Source: UBA3537 sp965662485
GTDB taxonomy: Bacteria > Bacteroidota > Bacteroidia > Flavobacteriales > Flavobacteriaceae
Direction: 5' to 3'
DNA length: 59,038 nucleotides
Assembly: GCA_965662485.1 (NCBI GenBank)
Contig: CBFIIL010000004.1
Location: forward strand, 1 to 59,038
This document shows, piece after piece, positions 53,079 to 59,038 of this stretch. A program made the position numbers and the translations under genes. Position 1 is the first letter of the stretch; each line of letters starts with the position of its first letter. Below the pieces are notes generated by a model. It was not told where the DNA came from. It worked only from the letters and a program-made list of their open reading frames with translations, and made no database searches.

Positions 53079-54482
53079 TTAATGATTTAAGGTTTTAGCA
53101 ATCTTATCATCTTCCAAAATGGAATTGGTTTCTTTTTTAATTTTTTTGTGAAGTGACGAAATAGATACATTTTGGTCAATATCCTGATCATTAATCATAT
53201 TTAATATGGCCTTATCTTGCGCTCTTCCTCTAGTCATGGCCTCGTGATAGCCCATATCTTCCCTAAAAGTAACCATTGAATATTTAGAAAAATAATCGTT
53301 TGGGAGTTCTGTTTCTAAAGTCATTTCTAAAGCACGCTTTTTCTGAAAAAGGGCATTTGCGACATGGTCTTTCATTTCATGGAAATTATCAATAGCCAAG
53401 TCTGCAATACCGTCTGTGTCTATTTTTCGCTTTTGTTGAAAGGCTTTAAATGTATTTTCCCAATTGCCATCATGTTGATCTAAAAAAGTATCAAATTCTA
53501 CAACATCCTCAAAGGAAGCATTCATCCCTTGTCCATAAAACGGAACTATGGCATGAGCCGCATCGCCAAGTAACAGGTTTTTGCCTTTATATTGCCATGG
53601 AAAACATTTTACAGTGCCAAGTGGTGCTGTTGGATTTTCAAAAAATTCTGATGTCAAATTTGGCATCAATTCTAAAGCATCCGGAAATTCATTTTTAAAG
53701 AAATTTAATACATTTTCTTTGGTCGTTAGGTTGTTAAAGTTGTAAGTTCCATCTTCATAAGCCAAAAATAAAGTTACAGTAAAACTTCCATCCAAATTTG
53801 GTAATGCTATAATCATATACTCGCCTCTTGGCCAAATATGAAGTGCGTTTTTAAATGTTCTAAATGCGCCATTTTCAGATGGAGGAATAGTCAATTCTTT
53901 ATACCCATGTGTTAGAAAATTTTGAGAAAAACTAAATAAAAATTTGCGTTCCGAAAAGTAACTTTTTCGCAGTGCTGAGCCTGCTCCATCGGTTCCAAAA
54001 ATAAGGTCTGCGGTACAGTCAAAAATTTGTCCATTTTCGGTATTTGTAAAATTAGCAGTATTATTTTCAAAATCAACGTCATTACATTTATTGTTGAATT
54101 CAATGCTCACATTTTCAAGCGCTTCGGCCTCATCCATCAAAAGTGCAGTGAGCAGTTCTCTTGAAATAGAGTTGATATATTCTCCGTCACGTCCACTGTA
54201 TTTGGAGAGTTTAGTATTGCCATCCCTGTCGTGTAACATTCGTCCATGCATTGGAATACAAAGTTTCATGGCTTTATCTTCCAAACCTACCATTTTCATG
54301 GCTTTGATGCCCCTGTTGGAAAAGGCCAAATTGATAGAACGTCCAGCACTAATGTCAACTTTCCTCAGGTCTGGTCGTAGTTCCATAACACGGACGTTGT
54401 ATCCTCGCTGTCCTAGTCGTAATGCAAAAAGCGATCCACACAGCCCAGCTCCAATAATTAAAATATTTTCTTTGTGTTTCAT
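53079..54482 (-). CDS. kmo: Kynurenine 3-monooxygenase
   Basis: FAD- and NADPH-dependent hydroxylase: kynurenine to 3-hydroxykynurenine. Domains: FAD loop IIGAGLCGSLFALRLGQRGY (N-terminus), RSINLAFSNRGIKAM, the GD motif LLGDAAHAIVPFYGQGMNASFED, and a C-terminal helical part (about 380-467) that may associate with the membrane. It is 467 residues, the typical size. Its ATG overlaps the kynU stop by four bases (ATGA). In contrast to most bacterial tryptophan operons that use anthranilate, kmo here directs flow to 3-hydroxyanthranilate. Confidence 0.96.
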   Translation of the reverse strand: MKHKENILIIGAGLCGSLFALRLGQRGYNVRVMELRPDLRKVDISAGRSINLAFSNRGIKAMKMVGLEDKAMKLCIPMHGRMLHDRDGNTKLSKYSGRDGEYINSISRELLTALLMDEAEALENVSIEFNNKCNDVDFENNTANFTNTENGQIFDCTADLIFGTDGAGSALRKSYFSERKFLFSFSQNFLTHGYKELTIPPSENGAFRTFKNALHIWPRGEYMIIALPNLDGSFTVTLFLAYEDGTYNFNNLTTKENVLNFFKNEFPDALELMPNLTSEFFENPTAPLGTVKCFPWQYKGKNLLLGDAAHAIVPFYGQGMNASFEDVVEFDTFLDQHDGNWENTFKAFQQKRKIDTDGIADLAIDNFHEMKDHVANALFQKKRALEMTLETELPNDYFSKYSMVTFREDMGYHEAMTRGRAQDKAILNMINDQDIDQNVSISSLHKKIKKETNSILEDDKIAKTLNH

Positions 54483-55747
54483 GAGAGTAGATTTTTTAGG
54501 ATTTCAACCATATGGTAAACATCTTCAAAAGAATTGTAAAAAGGAACAGGTGCGCAACGTATAACGTCGGGTTCTCTCCAGTCTGTAATTACATGGTTTT
54601 CAATGAGTTGTTTATGAAGTGTTTTGTCAGCATTTTTTACTTGAATAGAGAGTTGACACCCACGTTCATTAGGGTTAGTAGGTGTAATGATATTGATGTG
54701 AGGATTATTCAATTCATTAATCAGAAATTCTAAATAAGCGGTAAGTTTTATGGATTTTTGGCGTAATGCAGTCATGCCGACTTCATTAAACAAATCTAAT
54801 GAGGCTTTAATTGCTGCCATTGATAGAATTGGAGGGTTACTCAATTGCCAACCCTCTGCTCCAGGTGTTATGTCTAATGGTTGTCGCATGTTGAATCGGG
54901 TTGCTTTGTTTTGACTCCACCAGCCTGCAAAACGTTTTAATGTTTTATCATTAGCGTAGCGTTCGTGCACAAATATTCCACCCAAACTTCCAGGGCCAGA
55001 ATTTAGGTATTTATACGTACACCATGCCGCAAAATCTACTCCAGAATCATGTAGCTCTGGTTGAATATTACCTGCACCGTGTGCTAAATCAACACCTACT
55101 TTACACCCTTTGGCGTGGCCAAGTTTTGCAATTTTTTTTAAATCTAAGTATTGTCCTGTATAATAATTGACACCGCCAATAAGAAGAAGTGCAATCTCGT
55201 CGCCTTGCTTTTCGAGTATTTGTTCTAAATCTTCAATTCTTAATAAAGTTTCCCCTTTTCTAGGGTGCCATTCTACAAGACATTCATTAGCATCAAAACC
55301 ATGAAATTCCAATTGTGTTTGTACGGCATATCGATCTGATGGAAATGCGTCACTTTCAATTAATATTTTACAGCGTTTTGGTGTAGGATTATAAAAAGAA
55401 ACCATCAACAAGTGAAGATTTGTTGTGAGGGTGTTCATTACTACAACTTCAATGGGTTTTGCGCCCACAATTTTAGCCATACTTTCTGTAAGAAATTCAT
55501 GATAGGGCATCCAAGGATTTTTGGCTTCAAAATGGCCTTCAACACCAAGTTTTGCCCAATCGTTGAGCTCTTGATCTATGGCCAATTTTGTGGATTTTGG
55601 TTGCAGTCCAAGAGAATTTCCTGTAAAATACAACCAGTTTTTTCCATTATCTTCTTTTGGAATATGAAACGCATTTCTGTATGGTGCCAATGAATCGTTT
55701 TGATCCATTTGCTGAGCAAATTCTAGATGTGATTTAAATACCAGCAA
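54479..55747 (-). CDS. kynU: Kynureninase (TTG start)
   Basis: PLP enzyme that cleaves kynurenine or 3-hydroxykynurenine to (3-hydroxy)anthranilate plus alanine. The PLP lysine is Lys246 in AWCTYKYLNSGPGS; VDLAHGAGNI (Asp220) and the start YFTGNSLGLQPK are typical. It is 422 residues from the TTG at 55747, which is preferred because the conserved N-terminal LEFAQQMDQNDSLAPYRNAFHIP would be cut by the first ATG (residue 14). It is the first gene of the operon. A promoter box and a perfect dyad lie about 11-30 bases upstream. No tryptophan dioxygenase or formamidase gene is in the window. Confidence 0.95.
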   Translation of the reverse strand: MLVFKSHLEFAQQMDQNDSLAPYRNAFHIPKEDNGKNWLYFTGNSLGLQPKSTKLAIDQELNDWAKLGVEGHFEAKNPWMPYHEFLTESMAKIVGAKPIEVVVMNTLTTNLHLLMVSFYNPTPKRCKILIESDAFPSDRYAVQTQLEFHGFDANECLVEWHPRKGETLLRIEDLEQILEKQGDEIALLLIGGVNYYTGQYLDLKKIAKLGHAKGCKVGVDLAHGAGNIQPELHDSGVDFAAWCTYKYLNSGPGSLGGIFVHERYANDKTLKRFAGWWSQNKATRFNMRQPLDITPGAEGWQLSNPPILSMAAIKASLDLFNEVGMTALRQKSIKLTAYLEFLINELNNPHINIITPTNPNERGCQLSIQVKNADKTLHKQLIENHVITDWREPDVIRCAPVPFYNSFEDVYHMVEILKNLLS

Positions 55748-55757
55748 GACAATATGT

Positions 55758-55773
55758 TTTGAGTGTACTCAAA
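55758..55773. promoter_or_regulatory. Perfect dyad overlapping the kynU promoter (candidate operator)
   Basis: TTTGAGT-GT-ACTCAAA is a perfect seven-base inverted repeat. It begins 11 bases upstream of the kynU start and overlaps the last four bases of the -7 box. This placement fits an operator of a repressor that senses a pathway intermediate. No regulator gene is adjacent. Confidence 0.55.
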
Positions 55774-55777
55774 TGTA
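55770..55777 (-). promoter_or_regulatory. -7 box of the kynurenine operon
   Basis: On the minus strand TACATTTG matches TAnnTTTG, about 23 bases before the kynU TTG start. There is no TTG at the -33 place, which would suit a promoter that needs an activator. Confidence 0.55.
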
Positions 55778-55820
55778 GGTAATTTTAGCCGATTAAAAAA
55801 TCGAGTTAGAGTTGTGAAAA

Positions 55821-56483
55821 TCAATGATTTTCTTTTAATAAGTGAGGAAATTTAGCTTTAAAACGCTTTAATCTTGGAATAGAAACATTGCGAACATAAG
55901 GATTATTGGGGTGCAAGCGTTCATAATTTTGGTGGTACGCTTCGGCTTTCCAAAATTTTTGAAATGGGTAAACCTCTGCGGCTACGCTTATATTTTCTGT
56001 GTTTTCTATTTTTGCTATTTTCTTTAAGATAATTGCTTTTTGTTCTTCATTTTGATAAAAAATAATCGAACGGTATTGCGAGCCTCTGTCTGGCCCCTGA
56101 CCATTAACTTGCGATACATTTTGAGAACCAAAATATACATCCACCAAAGTTGAAAAAGACACCACAGATGGATTGTAAAGCACTTCTACAGCTTCGGCAT
56201 GACCAGTTCGGCCAGTATTGCTGAGTTCGTAGGTGGGATTGTCGGTAAAACCACCCGAATAACCACTAATGGCTTCTTGAACACCATATACACTTTCGTA
56301 AACGGCTTCGACACACCAAAAACATCCACTGGCAAAATAGGCCTTAGCAATGCCATTTTTTAGTGGAACTTCAATGGGCTTAGCATTGGTAACCGCTTGT
56401 CGTTTGGTGTTTTGTGTATTGTTGTTTTGACAACTTACACTGCTACAAAAGAGTAGGGGAAGGAATAAAAAGATGTTTTTCAT
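55821..56483 (-). CDS. msrA: Peptide-methionine (S)-S-oxide reductase MsrA, exported
   Basis: Repairs methionine sulfoxide (S form) in proteins. The active site is GCFWCVEAVYES with the catalytic Cys in the first position; GYSGGFTDNPTYE, GHAEAVEVLYNP and DRGSQYRSIIFY are family blocks. From the ATG at 56483 it is 220 residues and begins with a signal peptide (MKNIFLFLPLLFCSSVSC) whose Cys fits a lipobox. It is thus probably an envelope lipoprotein form. The longer frame from 56513 would add MLNFTPNMCT. Confidence 0.93.
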   Translation of the reverse strand: MKNIFLFLPLLFCSSVSCQNNNTQNTKRQAVTNAKPIEVPLKNGIAKAYFASGCFWCVEAVYESVYGVQEAISGYSGGFTDNPTYELSNTGRTGHAEAVEVLYNPSVVSFSTLVDVYFGSQNVSQVNGQGPDRGSQYRSIIFYQNEEQKAIILKKIAKIENTENISVAAEVYPFQKFWKAEAYHQNYERLHPNNPYVRNVSIPRLKRFKAKFPHLLKENH

Positions 56484-56569
56484 GGTGCACATATTTGGGG
56501 TAAAATTAAGCATCCACCAATGGTATTTTGTGAAATTTTGGTTAAAAAATCTTATATATTGACGATTTT

Positions 56570-56589
56570 AATTGTTGCCAATAGTTTTT
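56570..56589. repeat. Direct repeat, left copy flanking the toxin-antitoxin pair
   Basis: AATTGTTGCCAATAGTTTTT occurs here and, identical, at 57161-57180. The two 20-base copies bracket the ParDE-type genes with no other gene between. A third, diverged copy is at 57325. Confidence 0.9.
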
Positions 56590-56594
56590 ATCAG

Positions 56595-56882
56595 TTACAA
56601 TTTTTCATTCAAGTCTTGTCTTCCAACAATAGCCATTATTTCCACAATATTTTGATTGATTCTGTAGTAAATACTATCAACTCCACATACACAACGCCGA
56701 TATCCTTTTTTTATGTAATCTACAGATTCAAAGGAAAAAGGGCGTTTTGCGATAATGTCAAAATATTCAAAAAACGATTCAAAATAGTGATCCGCTTGGG
56801 TCATTCCAAACTTCTCAACGCCATAATGGTGAATTCGAATCAGGTCATTTTTTGCTTCGTTGGATAATTTATATTTAGCCAT
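56595..56882 (-). CDS. parE: ParE/RelE-family toxin
   Basis: A 95-residue toxin of the ParE branch of the RelE superfamily: YKLSNEAKNDLIRIHHYGVEKFG at the N-terminus, then the helix-turn segment ADHYFESFFEYFDIIAKRP and the strands YRRCVCGVDSIYYRI and IVEIMAIVGRQD near the C-terminus. ParE proteins block DNA gyrase, RelE proteins cut mRNA; the lack of clear catalytic basic residues favours ParE. Its start overlaps the antitoxin stop by eight bases. Confidence 0.9.
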   Translation of the reverse strand: MAKYKLSNEAKNDLIRIHHYGVEKFGMTQADHYFESFFEYFDIIAKRPFSFESVDYIKKGYRRCVCGVDSIYYRINQNIVEIMAIVGRQDLNEKL

Positions 56883-57114
56883 TGAGCAAAGACTTTGATT
56901 GCGCTAAAATACTTTCTTTAGTGTCATTCGTAAATCCGCTATTTTCGGCTTTTTCCAGCTTAGCTCTAATCCAGTCAATTTGAATTTGTTGTTTTCGGGC
57001 TTGTCTAATCAAGTCGTTTACTAACTCACTTTTACTTGAATATTCTTTATTGTTTACTTGGGTTTTTAGCCATTCGTCATTTGGCTTAGTGAATGTTATA
57101 CTTTGTCTAGACAT
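56875..57114 (-). CDS. parD: ParD-like ribbon-helix-helix antitoxin
   Basis: A 79-residue antitoxin. The N-terminus (RQSITFTKPNDEWLKTQVNNK) forms the DNA-binding ribbon-helix-helix; the C-terminal helix (IDWIRAKLEKAENSGF ... ESILAQSKSLLNG) would wrap the toxin. It precedes and overlaps the toxin gene, as is usual. It has a full promoter and a small dyad at its -7 box, both at the edge of the flanking repeat. Confidence 0.9.
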   Translation of the reverse strand: MSRQSITFTKPNDEWLKTQVNNKEYSSKSELVNDLIRQARKQQIQIDWIRAKLEKAENSGFTNDTKESILAQSKSLLNG

Positions 57115-57123
57115 AATGTTTAC

Positions 57124-57134
57124 TTTGATTCAAA
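57124..57134. promoter_or_regulatory. Dyad at the toxin-antitoxin promoter
   Basis: TTTGA-T-TCAAA is a perfect five-base inverted repeat that overlaps the -7 box and starts ten bases before the antitoxin ATG. It could be the autoregulatory operator of the antitoxin. Confidence 0.4.
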
Positions 57135-57161
57135 TATACACCAAAAACGCATCGCTATCAA
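57131..57161 (-). promoter_or_regulatory. Promoter of the toxin-antitoxin pair
   Basis: On the minus strand TTG (57161-57159), 20 bases, then TATATTTG (57138-57131): both elements match the consensus. The -33 element touches the end of the right-hand direct repeat. Confidence 0.65.
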
Positions 57162-57180
57162 ATTGTTGCCAATAGTTTTT
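57161..57180. repeat. Direct repeat, right copy flanking the toxin-antitoxin pair
   Basis: The second identical copy of AATTGTTGCCAATAGTTTTT. It also forms the left edge of the GC-rich palindromic element that follows. Confidence 0.9.
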
Positions 57181-57182
57181 TT

Positions 57183-57320
57183 CCCGTCGCTAGCGCGAGC
57201 ATCTTTGCTCGTGCTGGTATAAACACAAGCGTGGACGCTTGCGCCAGCGGGGGGATTAAACACTGACTTTAGCAATTCCGAGTGGATTCTGACGTAGTCG
57301 AATCCGCCGTTATTGCGGTT
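57183..57320. repeat. GC-rich palindromic intergenic element
   Basis: A visibly GC-rich tract in an AT-rich region. It contains two hairpins, CGAGCA/TGCTCG (57196-57211) and CAAGCGT/ACGCTTG (57226-57241), enclosed by outer arms CGCTAGCGC and GCGCCAGCG (57188-57196 and 57241-57249, one mismatch), so the whole can fold as a cruciform with two inner arms. Two further stems follow: GATTC/GAATC (57285-57304), then CCGC/GCGG (about 57304-57318). It is a candidate REP- or MITE-like repeat. A 71-codon minus-strand frame across it (57120-57335) is probably a by-product. Confidence 0.7.
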
Positions 57321-57324
57321 ATAC

Positions 57325-57340
57325 ATTGTTGGCATTAGTA
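57325..57340. repeat. Third, diverged copy of the flanking repeat
   Basis: ATTGTTGGCATTAGTA differs at a few positions from the two identical copies (ATTGTTGCCAATAGTT). It marks the right edge of the GC-rich element. Its GTTGGCATTA (57328-57337) recurs inverted at 58208-58217. Confidence 0.6.
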
Positions 57341-58192
57341 ATTTTCAGTCGAAAACTCTTTTAAACTGTTTAAATTTTCTTCTGATTTAAATTTCCAACT
57401 TAAAAGTCCAGAATATTTTTCTCCAAAGTTTGTTTCAGCTTCTAAATTGAATAAATCCGTTTCATATTCTTTGTATACATCGTCATATATCTTTTTTGCA
57501 AATTTTAGCCATTTTTCTTCAGAATCTATATTGGCTTTTTTAAATTCACTTCTCATTTTTCTTGAATAAAATTCCAAAAGGTCAAATTTAACTTGATTGT
57601 ATTCAAGAAGATATTTGGTCTTTTTTAAAGGTTGAACATATGAGCAGTCAAATAAAAATATCGGAACAATATCAACTTTTCCTTTTCCTTTCGGAAAATT
57701 CATTTCGTTAAATTCTACATCGATATATCCACAAAAGAAAGAAGATTTTTCAACTCTTGGAGCTCCTTTAAATGATTCCCAATTCAATTTATTCTCCACG
57801 CCCCATACTTTTTCAGTTTGAAAATCTTTAGTATCTAATAATTTATAAACTGCAAATTTTATACGATGACAAGTTGACCAATTATCCGGCAATTTGTGTT
57901 CAAGAATTTTGACAGAGTTACCTCCAAATATTCTTGCTTTCTGTTTAGCTAAACTTTTCACTTTATCATAATCACAATCATAGGTTAACCCTCCATCTTT
58001 AATCTCAAAAATTCCAATCTTAATATCTCCATTTCCTATAGTTATATTTTCATTTTCTTCAATAACCACAATCCGTTCTGATAAAGGAAGGGGCTGTAGT
58101 TTTTTTTCAATCTTCTCTTTGACTTTCATAGAACCACAACCTGTAAGAGATAAGACTATAATTATATTCAGTACAGATAATTTTCTAATCAT
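57335..58192 (-). CDS. Lipoprotein of unknown function
   Basis: A 285-residue exported lipoprotein. I start it at the ATG at 58192 (MIRKLSVLNIIIVLSLTGCGS), where the signal ends LSLTGC with the lipidated Cys at residue 18; the frame extends upstream to a TTG at 58216 of no apparent use. The mature part is polar, with strands such as ENITIGNGDIKIGIFEI and GGLTYDCDYDKVKSLAKQKA. The latter segment recalls small flavobacterial stress-type lipoproteins, but I do not recognise a named family. It is bounded by a ten-base inverted repeat (57328-57337 / 58208-58217), which suggests arrival as a unit. Confidence 0.75.
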   Translation of the reverse strand: MIRKLSVLNIIIVLSLTGCGSMKVKEKIEKKLQPLPLSERIVVIEENENITIGNGDIKIGIFEIKDGGLTYDCDYDKVKSLAKQKARIFGGNSVKILEHKLPDNWSTCHRIKFAVYKLLDTKDFQTEKVWGVENKLNWESFKGAPRVEKSSFFCGYIDVEFNEMNFPKGKGKVDIVPIFLFDCSYVQPLKKTKYLLEYNQVKFDLLEFYSRKMRSEFKKANIDSEEKWLKFAKKIYDDVYKEYETDLFNLEAETNFGEKYSGLLSWKFKSEENLNSLKEFSTENY

Positions 58193-58206
58193 TTGTTTCG
58201 TTTTTA

Positions 58207-58440
58207 TTAATGCCAACTTGTATATATCCGCACAGTTGCGTTTATTTCTTTTATATATTTTTTTGTTTTTATTTTCGTAATGTATTCATAATCAATTCTT
58301 TGGCAATCAATAATAGTAACCAATGGATTTTTAATTTTTGCAAGAGATTTTTTTAAATCATCGGTACAGTCAAGAGAAAAGCTAGTTATTACTTTGGTCT
58401 GAATTCGATATTTAGTATTTGTATGATTTAGGTCATTCAT
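58207..58440 (-). CDS. Small protein of unknown function
   Basis: A 77-residue frame beginning MNDLNHTNTKYRIQTKVITS. I do not recognise a domain, signal peptide or membrane span. Two points favour a real gene: an ATG start, and a consensus -7 box 35 bases upstream. It ends 15 bases before the lipoprotein ATG, so the two may form one transcript. The small size and lack of homology known to me keep confidence low. Confidence 0.45.
   Translation of the reverse strand: MNDLNHTNTKYRIQTKVITSFSLDCTDDLKKSLAKIKNPLVTIIDCQRIDYEYITKIKTKKYIKEINATVRIYTSWH
58208..58217. repeat. Inverted partner of GTTGGCATTA
   Basis: TAATGCCAAC is the exact inverse of GTTGGCATTA at 57328-57337. The two ten-base copies enclose the lipoprotein gene. 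Confidence 0.55.
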
Positions 58441-58474
58441 GTTTTTGAAGAATAGATTTGGGGGCTATTCATTT

Positions 58475-58482
58475 CAAATGTA
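58475..58482 (-). promoter_or_regulatory. -7 box upstream of the 77-residue gene
   Basis: On the minus strand TACATTTG matches TAnnTTTG. A TTG lies 15 bases further upstream (58500-58498), a little too close for the usual spacing. Confidence 0.5.
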
Positions 58483-58514
58483 TAAAAATTTTTAAAACAA
58501 AAGGAGTACAGCAC

Positions 58515-58545
58515 AAAAAAAACCATCACAATTGTGATGGTTTTT
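58515..58545 (-). terminator. Terminator of the zinc-ribbon-family gene
   Basis: AAAACCATCACAA/TTGTGATGGTTTT is a perfect palindrome followed by a T-run on either strand. It is 20 bases after the stop at 58566 and separates the core genome gene from the accessory island. Confidence 0.9.
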
Positions 58546-58565
58546 GGTATACGTAGGGTTATTTA

Positions 58566-59038
58566 TTACATAGTAGAAAATAACTTTTCCATTTTTACTT
58601 TTTGCTCTTCGGCCAGGGTGGCATCTACCAAGATACGACCACTGTGCTCGTCTGTAATGATTTTTTTGCGAGAAGCAATTTCCATTTGTACTTGTGGAGG
58701 GATAGTAAAATACGAACCTCCAGAAGCACCTCTTTCAATGGGTACAACGGCCAATCCGTTTTTGACATTGCTACGGATTTTTGTGTATGCATTTGCTAAA
58801 CGATTTTCAATTTTTGTTTTGTATTCTTCAGATTTTTCAAGAAGAACTTTCTCTTCTTTTTCAGTTTCTGCAAGAATAGCGTCCAAATCGCCTTTTTTGT
58901 GCTTTAGGTGTTCTTCACGTTCTTTTAAACGTTCTTTTGTACCCTCAATCACTTCCTTTTTTTGTTCAATTTGAGCTTTAAATTCTTTGATATGCTTTTC
59001 GGCCAATTGGATTTCTAGTTCTTGAAATTCAACTTCTT
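58566..59038 (-). CDS. C4-type zinc ribbon family protein without the cysteines (5' end outside window)
   Basis: C-terminal part of a coiled-coil plus zinc-ribbon protein of the family with a long helical hairpin (EVEFQELEIQ ... IKEFKAQIEQKKEVIEGTKE) and a C-terminal ribbon. The open frame continues past the window edge, so at least half of the coiled coil is missing. The ribbon region keeps the family framework (NGLAVVPIERGASGGSYFTI and KKIITDEHSGRILVD), but the four cysteines of the usual CGGC and CEYCG are replaced by SGGS and DEHSG. It therefore cannot bind zinc in the usual way. Function unknown. It ends at a perfect terminator hairpin. Confidence 0.85.
   Translation of the reverse strand, partial: EVEFQELEIQLAEKHIKEFKAQIEQKKEVIEGTKERLKEREEHLKHKKGDLDAILAETEKEEKVLLEKSEEYKTKIENRLANAYTKIRSNVKNGLAVVPIERGASGGSYFTIPPQVQMEIASRKKIITDEHSGRILVDATLAEEQKVKMEKLFSTM

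Noticed and set aside
57120..57335. 71-codon minus-strand frame (starts MPTMYNRNNGG)
   Set aside because: It is made almost wholly of the GC-rich palindromic element, shares bases with two repeat copies, has no fold signs, and overlaps the toxin-antitoxin promoter. It is better explained as a by-product of the repeat.
56570..58217. Integron cassette array
   Set aside because: The repeats lack the GTTRRRY core and the inverse core expected of attC sites, the genes have their own promoters, and no integrase is present. A different kind of repeat-bounded unit remains possible.
1..59038. CRISPR array, transposase or prophage genes
   Set aside because: I saw no regularly spaced repeats, no recombinase or transposase sequence and no phage structural gene. 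The mobile-looking part is limited to 56.57-58.22 kb.

Overview
The window is a stretch of a low-GC chromosome from the phylum Bacteroidota, almost certainly family Flavobacteriaceae. The evidence is the flavobacterial FtsZ with a very long acidic linker, the 287-residue primary sigma factor without region 1.1, PorT of the type IX secretion system, a degraded protein with a type IX C-terminal sorting domain, a lipoprotein TamA-like protein (TamL type), DUF5103/DUF6029/DUF3050 proteins, Na+-NQR, and many upstream boxes matching the Bacteroidota promoter (TAnnTTTG at -7, TTG at about -33). A marine or salt-exposed habitat is a reasonable inference from Na+-NQR; I cannot name the genus.

Layout. 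1-3.8 kb: ftsA (cut by the window edge), ftsZ, a YqeY-like gene and tRNA-Arg. 3.9-4.4 kb: a decayed, 5'-truncated secreted protein. 4.5-9.8 kb: a CDP-alcohol phosphatidyltransferase, then ugd, UDP-glucuronate 4-epimerase, rmlB and rmlA (surface polysaccharide precursors). 9.8-16.2 kb, minus strand: rpe, rpoD, pnp, rpsO, accD, fba. 16.3-22 kb: TamL-like protein, an rRNA methyltransferase, porT and menG/ubiE. 21-27 kb: trkA-trkH potassium uptake, an aminotransferase, a fatty acid desaturase, rsmG. 27-34 kb: a DUF6029 barrel, a TlpA-like and an Omp28-like protein, pruA, apaG, a DUF5103 protein. 34.2-41.7 kb: nqrABCDEF, a small unknown protein and apbE, which attaches FMN to NqrB and NqrC. 41.7-48.1 kb: DUF3050, map, gpmI, M48 protease, GNAT, peptidase E, a carboxypeptidase-regulatory-domain protein, tatA. 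48.1-55.7 kb: an eight-gene minus-strand operon for kynurenine breakdown (kynU, kmo, 2-aminomuconate deaminase, aminomuconate-semialdehyde dehydrogenase, an atypical SDR, 3-hydroxyanthranilate dioxygenase, an ACMSD-like decarboxylase and an O-methyltransferase). 55.8 kb: msrA. 56.5-58.5 kb: an accessory island with a ParDE-type toxin-antitoxin pair, a GC-rich palindromic repeat element, a lipoprotein and a small unknown gene. 58.6 kb to the end: a zinc-ribbon-family protein lacking its cysteines, cut by the edge.

Most of the window is core flavobacterial housekeeping. The parts worth a second look are the kynurenine operon, with an SDR that lacks the catalytic Tyr/Lys, a coupled O-methyltransferase and a perfect dyad over its promoter; the repeat-bounded cassette-like island at 56.57-58.22 kb; the loss of zinc-binding cysteines in two unrelated proteins; the small unknown gene in the nqr-apbE locus; and seven convergent gene junctions of 6 bp or less with no hairpin terminator.
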